Shown here piece after piece: positions 19,090-32,304 of a DNA stretch of 64,000 bases (the stretch's first letter is position 1; every line of letters begins with the position of its first letter). The notes beneath the pieces were generated by a model. It searched no databases. It had not been told where the DNA came from and saw nothing but the letters and a program-made list of their open reading frames with translations. Source of the stretch: Burhinus oedicnemus (lineage: Eukaryota; Chordata; Aves; Charadriiformes; Burhinidae); NCBI GenBank assembly GCA_008921705.1, contig VFFE01007126.1:2015745-2079744 (forward strand), in the 5' to 3' direction. The translations under genes and the position numbers were made by a program.

Positions 19090-21060
19090 ATCAGATTTAT
19101 CCCTAGCAAGTTTTTCCTAAATGGTGATCTTAATCCTGCGACTCCCGCAGTTCAAGTCTTTGTTCCTCAGGGAAGATAGAAACGGTTTATTGCTTTCCTC
19201 TTTGCAGCAAATTCGTGTTTGAAGACGGCTCGTCATGTCTTGCTTTAGCCCTTTTCTTTAGCCTAAGCAGGCTGTATCTTTCATTATTTCCTCCTACACC
19301 TCCTCATGGTTGCTGTTGTCTGGACTTTCTCCAGTTGCGTTAGGTATTTGTTAAAGTCTGGCTTCGAAAACAAAACACATTATTTAGCTAATATTGTGCC
19401 ACATTATACTAGCCTAATTCCGTGTGACTCCCAAATGACACTATTCTTTCACACTGGTGCCATGAATCGGCAGTGTGATGATTCCTTTCCCACCTCCCCA
19501 CCCCAACAACAAGATGACGTGTAACAACTCATCTTCAGTGTGGGATTTGCTGTTGTCCTAATCCTTTCCCACAGAATACTGTTTAACTAGTTGCTTCCCA
19601 CTTTGTGTTAGTGAAGTTGAGTTTCACTCAGCAGGTATTCACTTGCGTACTTTTTTTTCCCCTTAAGATCACTTCCCCGGGTTAAGTTCATTTTGAAATT
19701 TAATCCCATATTGCAGCTTCTCCCTGGGTTCTAACAGTTTGCACATGCAATAACTGAACTCTTCCAAGATCAAAGTTATTAGTGAACGTATTGAATGTTA
19801 AAGGCTTTGGGACAGATTTACCATTTGATACATCCTTCAGGCTTGGGACTTAATAACCATTACTTAGTAACTGTAAACAACGCGTACTCTCTTACCACGG
19901 CTTTGCCTGGATTACCTTTAACAAACGTCAGCAGCTTTGCTGAAGTCAAAATGCATAGTATCCCTTTTAATGAAGGCTGAAGCAAAAAAGCATTTAACGC
20001 TTTGGTTTATCGCAGTGGTGCATCGGAAAGCTTTCCCTCCCCGCTGAGCCATGGCACAGCCCTTCCTTTCGCCCTCCTCCTGCCACGGGGCTGTCTCGTT
20101 TCCTTTTCTGTTCCTTCCCAACCAGGTCTCATTCTGTAATTTGGCCTTTCTGATTTTGCCCCGACATACTTGCACTCTTCCCTAATATTCTTCCTTTAGT
20201 AATTTGACCTACTTTCTACTTGCATAAACTTCCTTCTAGTGTTTCAGGATCGTTGAAGAGCTCTCAATTTAGTCAAGTTTGTCTCGTGATACTCATCTTA
20301 TTTTCCCTTCACGTCGGGGTAGTTTGTGGTTATGCCCTTCACATTATTTCTTTAAGAAAACAGATTGCTCCTTTTGGAGTTTATAATAAAATAAAACCTA
20401 GTAGAGAGCAAATCTAAGTTTGTGGTTTTTACAAGACAGTCTTGGCCGACACTGGCTTGAGATATTCTCATGTCCCCAGCCCTCTGTGCTGCCAGCACAA
20501 CTCCTTCTTCGGTGAGCTGTGATTTGGATCAGGGAACCAATCCAGCTTAAAAATAATCCAGCAAAAAGATTTATTTTTATTTTGCTCTTAAAGCTGAATC
20601 ATTTGCTCTGTTTGCAGAGCATCTACACAAACAATTGCCCTAATGCAATTGAAAGCGTCCAGAAAAGCTGGCAGCTCTACAGTTCACCTCTTTTGGTTTT
20701 AATTCCATTCTCTTTTTCATAGGAATTACAAATAATATTTTCCCATAATCTTTCACCTAAGTTGCCGGCAGTCTTGCATTCACAGGCAGTTTACCCCTGT
20801 TGGTTAAAAGGAAGAGATATTCCAGATTTGACGTAGTCACTCATCGGCTGGGTAAAAAAAGTTTTCCCTGTAACATGGTACTGTAATTGCCCTGTAGCAC
20901 CCTCCCAGTGGGTCCCTCAGTTGTTTAAGTCCCCCGTCTTCACCCTGTTCTGTGCTCTGAAGAACCCAAAGTGCTCGAGTCCTGCGACGTTGTGTTCTAC
21001 AGATTTTCCAGGTGCCTGGGGAGGTCCATGGCCTGATTGAAGCCTTTCCCATTCTTTGGA
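19090..21060 (-). mobile_element. Ancient CR1/L3-like LINE remnant (about 2 kb)
   Basis: The plus strand reads as the antisense of a CR1/L3 ORF2 in the expected order. There is a CTGGACTTTCTCCAGTTGCG segment near 19320, a TTTGCTGAAGTCAAAATGCA segment near 19935, a GGCTGAAGCAAAAAAGCATT segment near 19975 and a TTCCCTCCCCGCTGAGCC segment near 20035. An AAACTTCCTTCTAGTGTTTC segment follows near 20226 and a TTTAAGTCCCCCGTC segment near 20925. On the minus strand one short frame encodes FDFSKAADV, matching the LINE reverse-transcriptase motif A (DFSKAFD) with its catalytic aspartate. Many frameshifts, and an apparent internal deletion between the segments near 19960 and 19975, show it is long dead. 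Order and orientation of several independent matches make the call secure; subfamily and exact ends are not. Confidence 0.75.
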
Positions 21061-21875
21061 GCATTTGTATTAGCTCTCATGTCAGATAAGAATTGGGATT
21101 GTTTCATGTTTTCTTAGTAATGTGCAAAGCATCTCTCTCTCTCCTGCCTGGATGTGTATTTTGTGGCTTTGCTTTGTTTTAAATTGTAGGAATGTTATAC
21201 TTTTGAGATCTTAATTCCTCTGGTAATTTTCATGTAAATTAGCTAATGAGTTAAATAGTTTTCTATGTTGCTTTAATACCATAGGAGAAAAAAGTTCAGC
21301 AGCCTTACTGCTCACCATGCTGCCATTTTTCTGAGTACGTCTATTGAGAGACACTTATATCTTCCCAGAGATCTAGGCTTTTTGCCATGCTTTAGGCCCC
21401 CTATTCATTGAAAACCCTCCTTCATTAGTTAGCAATTTCACCACCAGTTATTACAGACCTCCACAGAGCTTTTAGTAAAGAGGATTTTTTCATCAGACAG
21501 ACAGTCCCAGCTCTGCAGTTTCTGTCTCCTTCAGCACACCTCTGGTAGAGGAGACCAGAGCTCTGCAGGTCACACCAGGCCACCTCTACAACGGTGAGGG
21601 CACATCGAGAAGGCACCCATCCCAACTTTTGTAGGAGCTGCAGTTCTCCAGCCTCTCCCTGGACCTTGCAGTTCCTTGTGATCTGCCTTGATTTTATCAG
21701 ACATAGGGATGAGGCTGTATGTCTGTCTGCATTCATACCTCATTCTGTCTTAACATGGGGTCTGTCTTGTGAATTTCTTTGGGTTTTTTTCCTTATAAAA
21801 ATTGAAATCTTTTTTTTTTTTTTTCCCCCCTTTGAAGTGATAAGTTAATGTGAAAATAGCAATTAGATTTGATAC

Positions 21876-22190
21876 TGAAAGCTGGAGAGGGACTTTTTAC
21901 AAGGGCATGTAGTGATAGGATGAGGGCTAATGGCTTCAAACCAGAAGAGGGAAGATTCAGATTTGATCTCAGGAAGAAATTTTTCACTCTGAGGGTGGTG
22001 AGACACTGGAACAGGTTGCCCAGGGAAGCTGTGGAGGCCCCATCCCTGGAAGTGTTCAAGGCCAGGCTGGATGAGGCTTTAAGCAATCTGTTCTAGTGGG
22101 AGGTGTCCTTGCCCATGGCAGGGGGGTTGGAACTAGATGACCTTTAAGGTTCCTTTCAACCTAAACCATTCTATGATTCTATAATATTTC
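21876..22190 (+). mobile_element. CR1 LINE, 3' fragment
   Basis: Sense-oriented terminal CR1 piece. It covers the end of ORF2 (RKKFFTLRVVRHWNRLPREA and the following VFKARLDEAL segment) and the short 3' UTR with GGCAGGGGGGTTGGAACTAG, ending in the tail CCATTCTATGATTCTATAAT. It is close to the 3' end of the copy at 32305-33287, which suggests the same or a neighbouring subfamily. It is 5'-truncated and inactive. Confidence 0.95.
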
Positions 22191-25100
22191 TAATTTTAAT
22201 AGACATGTTGATAGCCATAGCCATTAGCACGCACTCTGGTTATACCATGCTGGAGCAGAGCAAAACAGCTGTTGCATTTCACCAATGAGCTGGTGTTGGT
22301 GCTTCTTATACCCTGGATAGTTGATTAACTTTATGTAAAAATCTGTTCTTCTGAGTGAATCCATTTGTGAAATGGATTGAAAATCATTGTCATTCTAAAT
22401 ATGAGTTATAGGTACCACCTTGGTGTTATTTGGTTTTGGTTCCCCCCCCCAAGATGATGATGAAGAAAACAAGGCAAATGCTACCAGAGATGCAAAAGCT
22501 GAGCTTTTTGCTCTTTGATGATGAATCTGATATGGATATTTTTATGCACAGTGTAGTCTCTTTTGAGATTTGTTTCTATTAGCAAAGTCCTCAATAAAGG
22601 AATTGAGCTTTAGAGGACACTGCCACAGGGCTAAGCGGACTGCACTGCAAAGACCTTTAACAGAAAGCCACTCCCTCAATCTGCTTAAACTTTGGTGCGG
22701 ATAATACGGCTTACTCTAACTGATTTTTGATAAAACAGTAAAAGACAAACAGATGTTTGTTATGGCTGAGTTGATAAATGCACAGTATTGATAAGTTTCT
22801 TGTGCTTGTCCAGAAATATTTGTCCTGGGGGAAAAAATTGTTCTCACCACAGCTAACATGCAAGTTAAACAGCTAAACATATTTTGATGTTTAATTTTAC
22901 ATGAAAAAATACAGCAAGGGTTAGTGCATCATAATCAGCCTAACCAATGAATTAACACTCCCAGCTGGTATGAAGTTTCATTTATTCTTGGTTTGCTTCT
23001 ATTTTGTTGGCTTCTTTAAATGATGGTAACAATGTCATGATGATTTTGTATAATGAAGAAACCCGTTCACCATGTGTTAGCCCCTTTTGCATCTTGAAAA
23101 CTGTCTTTCATACCAAATACACTTAATGCAATATTGCATTGCTGCAAAATGGTTTTCTTATTTGTACACTGAAATTTCAGCTTAAAGATCAGATTCTGCT
23201 CTTTGGAAGACATAACCACCAAAGCAGAATTTTGTATGGTGCTCTCTGTATTCTGCAGGTGCAGTACAGTTTTTATACTCTTCTTTTGGTAAAGTCACAT
23301 GAATTTGCATTTGCAGCTCTGCATGTGAGTACCTTATGCATATCTGTGCTTCTGGCAAATACAAGACAAACTATGATTTGGAGGATTTTGAGACTTAGTT
23401 TTGTTTAAAAGTAACTTTTTTTTTAGTAGAAAACGCCTTATCCTATGTGTGGAGTCTAAAACAGGTTTCCTAATGTTCTTTATCAAAGCATCATCCTTTA
23501 GTAACTGCAGTTGTCATAGTAAACAAAATCCTTTTATGGAGAAGTTTGTGATCTTGTTGCAATAGGTCCTTTATGAACAAGTAGCCATTACTTGAGTTTT
23601 TGTAACCCAACTATACTGTGTATTCAGCACGTAACAGTGAAATTTATTCTAAGTTTCATACAGAATATAAAAATATTCCTTCTCTGATGATGTCTGCTCT
23701 AATCATGGAATGTATATCTTCCTGATAATATGGTGTGTTTGAAAAACAATTATACGATGTTCTATTATTGTGAATGCATAATAAATGTAATTGACTTATA
23801 GAATAATCAACTGTATTCAGTTAGGCATGTATTTATCATTAATCTTTCACTTGTAGGCATGCCTAAAACCAGCTGTGCTGTGATTACCTGACTTCATGTT
23901 TTAACTTATTAATTTTAAAACTTGGTAGTATCCTTAACCTGCATGATATTTGGGTATGTTAGGTACAAAGTTTATTTCAGTTGATTTAAGAACTAAAATT
24001 AATTTTGAAATTTGCTTGTTTCTTATGACAACATTGAAAAATTTTTATTAATTCACCCATGGTTAACTATGTGGTATTTTTGCTTCTATGAGGTTCTCCC
24101 ATGAAAACAAAAGATGTAATAGAGCTGGAGGACTGCAGTTTTGTGACACAGCATGCTAAAGTTAGAAGTAGGGAGTTGCAGTTTTGTTTTCATATATAAA
24201 GGGATATGGTTTTAGTTTTGTGTAAGTTTGAAACTGCAGGTTTTGTCTAAGTAATGAAACTTAATGAGATTTGATTTTTAACAGCTGGTTGCTCAGTGTA
24301 TTTGGAAAATCAGGCCCAATGAAAAATTTAGAAAATGTCAGCCATTTTTGAAAATTCATGATATCAGGATTTTCCTACACAAAATTTCAGTGTCCAGAAG
24401 GTGAATGAATTGGGTACGATGCAACTTTGTGATTCTCCAGTTCTAGTGCTGAAAATTTATTTGTATAGGCTTAAGAGAAGAAAAAAATCATGATCTTTTC
24501 TGTGCCATATGGTGTCAGTGGCATGTTTCTAGATTTTTTTTGTTGTTTAAATATATTAATATCGGCAAAATGATAACATGCAAAGTGTGAAAAGTGTGTA
24601 TGTCATTTTAATCTGAAATCTTGATGTTTGGGGTTTTTTTTTCATGTAGTACAGATCTTGTGCCAGGTTGAGTTTAATCAATCACTGGAAGTGCCTGGCT
24701 CATTCTGCTGGCTACTGAGCGAGTTTCGGTTTGTATACCTAAGCTACTTGCCTGATTTTGGAAGAAGTGATCCTATGCACACGATTGCTTCAAGAAATGA
24801 AGTATTTTTCATCCCTATTTTCACAGTTTTTGGGAGACATAGTTGCTGTCCACATTTGGAGGTGGTGTGCAGAGCTGGAGCTACTGTGTTGCCACCAACC
24901 TGAGTTTAATTTATGGGGACAAATAAGCTTGTGCCTCCATAGTAATCTGAATTATTTTATATATACTTTTTATGTATTTTATATATACTTTTTTAATCTT
25001 CTTACGGTTAGATTTTTTAAAAATGTAACCTAAGTGTCTAAGCTACCTACAAAATGTTTAACATGATTATTGAAATAAGCGTGTGTGCATGTGTGTACGA

Positions 25101-26388
25101 TGAAGTTGCTAAAATGGAAGTCTTCAATATGCAAGTAAGCTTGCTACCAGTAAATTTTGTTTTACTTTATCCTGTCATGCTTGGAGTGAGTGTTGAAAGA
25201 CGAACGGGCAAGCGTTGCTCAGCCAGAGGGAAGAAGCACGTCATACAGCCCCCAGAATAGCATCAGCAGTAAATATGGTCATGCTGTTCTTCCCCGAGAT
25301 AGACCCAGATCACATTTGTAGCACCCACCGGGTCTGCTGGTTACCAGACGTTCAGGGCCTTTGATGAAACTTTTACAGATGCAGCTGCAGTTCGGAGGGA
25401 TCTTCTGCCGGCGGTGAAGAGGCTGACATCAAGAAAACGGGAGGAAAAGGGATCACAAACCAGGGAGTTCAAAGAAAACGCAGTTTAGGGGGAATACAAA
25501 TTTAATCACAGTACTAAAACACCGCTCCAAGATATGAACTGTGTTCTTGTTAGAGTCCCTTTCCATGTTAACTTGATTGTTTTCCAGTGAACCTTAGTGG
25601 TTCCTTAGAACCACTAAAGCGTGAAGCTTTTGTAGAGAAGGAAGGGTGGACTGAGAAAGATCTCTTTGTTCAACTGTCTTAGGTCATACACAATGTGAAA
25701 ACTGGAATTAAAATGTATTATAAAGTGAAGTCAGAGAGAGGCTGAGATTAAAAAGTTTTTTCTAGTTATTTCTGACTTTGTGCAATATATTGAAATAAAG
25801 TAAGATAGCCCTGAAGGTCTATGGCAGTGGCCTATCTAGTGTGTTAGAGGGAAAATTTTAATTATTCAAGGTCAAGAAAAAACCCTGTTAATTTCTTCAT
25901 CTTGAAAAGATAGATTATGCCCTCTGGGCCAAAAAGATGATCTCACTTCCTTGTCTCTAAGCTCTGTTCATATTGGCTCTTCTATTAATACAGCTTCGTT
26001 GTCTTTTTAATGTTTGTATTCTGTTGTGAGGACTGTAACACACAAGTCAAATTCTGCCTTTGTGTTCTGGCCACTGGACTTGATAGGATACTACAGGAAT
26101 CGAACTGAGGCATTGCGTCTTCCTCCACCCCTCCCCGCCAGTTTATGCATCTCTGTAAAATTTGAAAAGCTCGCTTCAGCTTCTGCAGCTTCTCTCCGCT
26201 GGCTTTGCCCCCCCACCCGGTGCATTAGCTAGGGTGTTAGTGGAAAGGGTTTGTTATTTCAGACACATACCATCGCCTGCAGCACTCGCTTCTCCCCTGC
26301 ACTTGCACAGGGCACGGAGACAACTTCATACTTTCATTTGTATCAGTTACACACACAGGATTTAAATTCATCCCTTTCTCTGGATAGC

Positions 26389-26392
<4 letters not shown>

Positions 26393-26435
<43 letters not shown>
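26393..26435. repeat. Poly-T tract, 43 bases
   Basis: Uninterrupted T run, much the longest homopolymer in the window. I looked on the minus strand for a retrocopy ending here and saw no AATAAA just before the A-run and no gene-like sequence, so a processed pseudogene is not supported. Assembled length may be unreliable. Confidence 0.95.
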
Positions 26436-26436
<1 letters not shown>

Positions 26437-26466
26437 GTCAGATAACCCAGTAAATGCTAAATAGCA

Positions 26467-26499
26467 AGTATTAGTGCCTTCAGCTGGCACTAATATACT
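26467..26499. other. Inverted repeat (hairpin-forming)
   Basis: AGTATTAGTGCC, a 7-base spacer, then GGCACTAATATACT: a 12-bp stem with a two-base bulge, 30 bases from the poly-T tract. Confidence 0.7.
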
Positions 26500-28560
26500 A
26501 CATCTACTTTTCCTAAGAAAATCTCATTGAGCTAAATGTGACAGGGGAAGTGTGTTTTCAGAGCAGTAGCTCTGGTATTTGTTCTCTATTTGTGAGTGAC
26601 GTTATGCAGTTGAGAAAAAATCATGCCAGCGTGTTTCAGTTAGTGCCAAAAGAACATAGACAGCGATTCAGTGCCCAGATCTATTGCTGCCCAAAACTGT
26701 ATCTTATCCTATTTATACTTCCATAAATGAGGGTTGTGCTTACAAGAGGAGTTAAGTGAATATTGTGTTTGTGTGCTTTTTGATAATGAATTTGTCTAGT
26801 TGCTTTACATTCTGCTGTGTTTCAAGCATTGAAAATTTAAGGTTTTAAGTGGCTTAGATAGTTTATAACAATCAAGTCAAAGAATCCCAGTTTCTTAAAT
26901 TATCGTTACTCACATCAGAGTTAACTTCACTGGAAATACCTTGGTGCCACAAAGTACCTTTGTGTACAAAGCAAGAGAGTTGACCATTTCTTGCTACTCA
27001 GGACAACTAAAGCACACATATTGCTTACTGAACTTTTAAACACTTAAACTATGTTTAAGAAATAAGACTTGTCTACAGACTAAAAGAATAATTTTAATTA
27101 AGGTGGAATCAGTTTGGATCAGGACTCAAGTTTGGGGTTTATTAATTGGTATCAATTAACAGTCCAATTCTTTTGTGCTTTTTCATCAACACTTGCCAAG
27201 GGACTGAAAAACTCAAAGAGTAATTATCAATCAAATATGGAGTTTATGAGCAATTCTGTTACGGAAAACCAGGAGAAGAAATTTAAATCTGTTTGAAGGA
27301 CTAACCAAATAGTATCCTGATGTCTGTCTGGGGAGAGTGGAAGTTGTGTAATGGGAACTCTGAGACGTCCTTCATCAAGAGCAGAAATGAGAACTGGTGC
27401 TGCAAGCCATGCATGTGGAGGGCCCTCCACTGGGAAACAGCGGGAATAAAAATTCCACTAGGCTAATAACAGATGCAGTGAGAAGTGGAACTTAATGAAA
27501 ATTTCTCCAGCTTTCAAATTTCAGTAAATATGGTAAATTGATACATCGTAATTGACCACTACAGTTTCCTTTTTGTTTCTGCCGTACTATAATATGAAAA
27601 GGCACTGCAATGCTGATGCATAATTTATGGGATTTGGACTGGGGGGAAAAAAAATGTTACTCAGTAAGAGCAAATACTCTACCCGTGCTTATGGCCCCTC
27701 TTCCTCCACACGCAATCATGAGCTGGGTTACGCAGCCGGCCCTGATGATTTTCCTGTGGTGGTATGGAGTCCACGGATGATGGCACCGAGCAGCTCTTCC
27801 TTGGAGCAGAAGACCCTTTCTCTGTGTTGCTGTGCGGGCGCAGGGTGCTCTGGAACAGAGGGTGACCTAAGCGTTTGAAAGCACTTTTTCCAACTTCCAT
27901 CTAACGTGGATGTCTGACTGTCTTACGAAGTGCGATTTCAAGGAGACTAACTGAAACATTTTGCCTGTTACTGTTTGTTTGTTAGTCCAGGCTTGCACAA
28001 AGGTAATGAGCAAACAGCAAGAATTAAGGCTGAAGAAATAAGAATTTCCTTATTTAAATGAGAGCTATGTTTTTGTGTTGTCTTAATGATTAATGTTGTT
28101 AGAAGTATTGGCTCTTCCTCAGTGGCAGCTTTTTTTACTGGTCAATGAAAATGTTTGGAAGTACAAGATAACCCTTTGAAGTATTTTAAAACTATTCTTG
28201 TGAGCAGTTGGCTGAAAAAGATCAAATGTTTAGTTTAAACTCATTTACAAATTAACTTACAAAAGTTTTCACAACGTTTTCAATAAAAAGTATAACTAAG
28301 ATTTTTTTAGAAAATTTTGAAAATGATTAAACTTTGGGCTTGTTTCAGGGATGGAAAGAATCTGATTTCTCTAATTTTTCAGGAAAGATCTAAAATTATT
28401 TTTCAGTCAAAGAAAATTATGCATGAGATTTCAAAGGACATTTTACAAAATCATATTTAACCCCTTAGATTTCCTTAAGGCTTTCTGTGCTTGGTTGTCA
28501 TCCCCGTTACTGAATCTTTATATTTTGCAGTGTGATTGTAGTAGGATTTGAACTGGCCTA

Positions 28561-28623
28561 AGACCTGATATATGACCCATTGAAGTCAGTACAAATCACC
28601 CCACTGACTGGTGGACTTTGTTT
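28561..28623. repeat. Degraded ancient repeat with near-palindromic core
   Basis: ATGACCCATTGAAGTCAGTA is followed by CCACTGACTGGTGGACTTTG, giving two inverted-type cores in tandem as in other copies of this repeat type in the window. Identification is by pattern only. Confidence 0.45.
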
Positions 28624-31600
28624 CAGCATCTAAATAATCTATTTTACTAGCTCAAAGTTGCATGCTCTGTTTTTTGGCCACAGGCAATAGCTGGAAGATA
28701 CTATTTTTTACGTTCATTGTTTGTGCTGTGGCAATATGTGAATTTTAATGGGCAGCCAAACCCCAATGTGCTAGAAAGTGCTGTGCAAACATGTAACATG
28801 ATGGCAATCTTTGCTCAACAAACGTCATCACTGTTAGATTAAAACCAGTATAAAAATCAACACCTGGATGTTGTGCACAGAGGTACATGGCACGGGAGAA
28901 CTTTTTAATAGACTTTTTACTCGTGTGAGGTACACATCCAAAATAATGTGAGGGAAAATGAGCATGTGAAGTGATGGTACAGAATTGTTCCTAATAGCTC
29001 AGTAATGATCAGGCAGCATATTACACATACGCACAGAGACAACAAACACCGGCAAGTACACAAAAAGATGTTTTACCTCTTTTGAATTTGGCTGATATGT
29101 TAGATTTTATAACTTGAAGACACTGTTTGTATAAAAGCTTGAGGACTGATAGACTGGCTAAAGCTGTAATGATAATACCTAGATTTTAAGGTTTATAGCT
29201 AAGAAATTGCCCTTTTTGCATCTTATGTTAATATATGAAATGTATTTCCGTGCTTGATTAAAAAGCCTGATATTTCAGGAAAATTTATTCCAATCATCAA
29301 AACTGTTGAGGTTTTTATAGCATTAGAACAATGAATATTTTTGTTACATCTCAAGAACTAGAAACGTATGCAATTGCTACTAACTATTTTGAAATAGGCT
29401 TACTATAAAACTTCTAAGAATAATTTTATATAGAAAAATTAATTATTAAGCAGTATTTCTGAAGTACTGACATGTGAAACTCCTTCTGCATGGAACAGGT
29501 TGGACTATGGTATTTAGGGAAAACTTTGTCAGAATTTTGGGTGAAATCCCTGACGAAAACCTAGTATGATATGTTAAGTAACTTTGAAAGTGACTAAATA
29601 AGTTCTATTAATAGGTGGATTTTGTTGGATGGAAAATGGTAACTCAGTAGTTACATTTCTTGAGAATATGCATCAGCTATCTCGAATTACTTAGGTTGGC
29701 ATTCCTCCCTGGTTTTATAACACAGTTAAATTAAAGCATAGTTAGTCTCAACTGTGACTGTCAAGATGTAACCTTGCTCTCACAGTTTCTGAAGGGTTGC
29801 ATATCTAATTCATCAGTCATATTAAAGACAGTTCTTGTGTCAGTATTAAATCTCACCTGTGTATCTGAATTCAATGCTGTGGGTTTTTTGACTCACGTCA
29901 TCGCAGTAGTGCAGCATCTGCAACTGGAATTTAGCTGTTATTTTAGCTATAATTTAACTGTTGATAACAGAAGGTCCAGAATAGAACCGTCTTACTTTCC
30001 CCACCAGTATTAACCCCTGCACCACTGTCAATTAGGCCAGTTCTGCACTTGGAACTGAACCAATGCATCTGTTAATGATGCATACACAGAATCCAGCTAA
30101 TTTTCAGCTATAATGGCTCTGGCTGTGTAGAAAAAGGCAAAAGATTTATTTTCCCCTTGTAATCTAATTAAACTTGGTTTTCAATATGCACAAAAAATTC
30201 ATCTGATAAGAAAGAAATTGTCATTTTTTACTGGCAACAATAACTGTTACGACACATCTGGCCTAGATGTTTCCTGACAGTATCATGAAGTGAGTGGTGA
30301 AGTAAGGAAGAAAACAACCAGAATGCTGATTTCCAGATCTTTTGACTGAATTTATACATCAGCTTATTAAGTCGATTTTGGTACTGCTTATCTATTAGTA
30401 CTACCTGTAAATGTTATTTTCTTTCCATGATGTAAAAATACGTGCATAAAAAAAAACAACCAAACTTGTAGAGGGGTGTATATATATTTTTTTGTAAACA
30501 TGCTAAAAAAGGCCCAAGAGCGGCTATGTAGAGAAACAGAGCAAGAACATCAGTACAGTAAGGAAAGTGATGTATCACACAGGGCAACAGCAACGTGCCA
30601 AGATGCCGGTCAGATTTCCGGTTGTGTGGCTTTGTGCCTTGTGCTGCTTTTGCATTCATGACATTTACACATTAAAAAAGTACCTTTAGGGAGACTAGCG
30701 TTCATTTCAGTTGGGTAAAACTTTGTGTAAAGGCACGCGGAGCAAGGTTTTCCAGGATGCTGTGAGCTTTTTCATAACCTGGCCCTTTTGCCTGCTTTTC
30801 TTCGTGTACGAGAAGGTGGAGGGGCTTGGGAGCAAACATAGGTGGATGGATCGCTGCTCGTCCTGAAGAAAAAGCCATCAGCCCCATTTCTTCTTCAGCA
30901 TCTCCGGAGGGAGGAGGTACTTTGCATCGTATTTTTGGGAAAGGGAGGCCTCGTGTGGTCAGTGGTGAGAACAGCTGCCTGCCGGGCTGGGGGGAGCCCC
31001 GCCGCCCCCGCTCCCTCCTTCAGCTGAAGGGTGGTTGGCCAAGCCAGGCCAGTAAACATGGCCATACTGGTGGTGTTCCATAGCAATGCCGATGACAGGA
31101 TTAAAGGAAAAAGAAACACCCGAGTGTGGTTGCAACTGGTCTGTTATTGAAAAGGTCTGGAGTAGGAAACACTGTTCTCGCCGGTCCTTTTTTGCTTTAT
31201 TGTATTAGAAGATCGACACCTTTCATTGCCTTTCTAGGCATCTAAAACAGGTAACAAAACATAAGTCAAACACAGAAGTCCATGTTTGATACTAAATTAA
31301 TTAGTTGAGCAAGAGAATTGAAATGGAGCAGTGGTCCGTCTGGTAACTGACAAAATGACATTTTGATTCAAAGGCAAAATTAAGAAAAACCAAAAACAGC
31401 TGAAAGAGTGTCTAGTGCATGTAAATTTAAAAACATAATGTCTGAGGTATCCAATACTGAGTTCTTTGCCTTGAGATACTGTAAGATCTAGCTGTGAGGA
31501 ACTGTACAGCAACCCAGGTGAGAATACCTGTGTGTCAGTGAGCAATAGGTTAAAGCCCTAGTGCACGAGAGGGTATTCCAGCACTCTTACCTTAGACAAA

Positions 31601-32304
31601 TATCTTGGAGACAAGTAAGTCCAGTCACAACGTGTTTATCTCATTCCATTGACTGCATTCTTATTATGAATTCTAAGCACATTCTCCAACTTTTCGAAGA
31701 ATTACAATTAAATTAAATTCCCCAAAATGTAGGCTTTACCATCAGTAACACACTGACTACTATCAGCTGGGATTTGGAAAAGCCTGTCATTGTGCCTGCC
31801 CTTCTGAAGAGATGATTTTGGTTTGTGCCTCTAGCTGGGAGTAGTCTCTAGGGAAGGCGTGGGGCTGCCCTTGTGCCCACTCGTGAACAGTGTGGGGCTG
31901 GAAGCTGGCTCTTTGTTTCTTCCCTTTTGATTTATAAGATTTGTCCATTACCTTGTCTTTTTCAGTGACTTAAATCCATTCCCTTGCTTAACTTTAGTCA
32001 AAATTTCCCTTAAAAGCAAATGTACTTGTTATTGGGATGTAGCTGTTGACATACGAAGTTCAGGTCTTCAGGATACTAATGGTGGGATTCATCTGGTATA
32101 TAGAAATTGCATGTGGGAGTGGGTTATCAGGTTCACCTAAAGTAGTTGCCTTTATCGTGGATCGAGCAGTTGTGGTGAAGAGAACAATATTCTGGACTTT
32201 GTAATCTCACCATAGTTTTTAGTTTGCTTATCTCTGATGCAGCAGTGAGATAGTGTCTAATGAATAAGGCGTGTACTATCAGGAAGTGCATCTTCTAAAC
32301 TATC

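Larger units (their letters stand above)
22191..32304. other. Intergenic DNA between JPH1 and GDAP1
   Basis: About 10 kb without a recognisable gene. It contains a 43-base poly-T with a nearby hairpin (26393-26500), a local duplication of TTTTATATATACTTTTT at about 24956-24993, a GC-richer patch near 30950-31050, and weak old-repeat copies at 24289-24318, 26907-26936 and 28561-28623. The open frames are short and lack coding character. Confidence 0.6.

Noticed and set aside
26393..26600. Processed pseudogene on the minus strand ending in the poly-T (poly-A) tract
   Set aside because: No AATAAA before the A-run on the minus strand and no gene-like sequence adjoining it.
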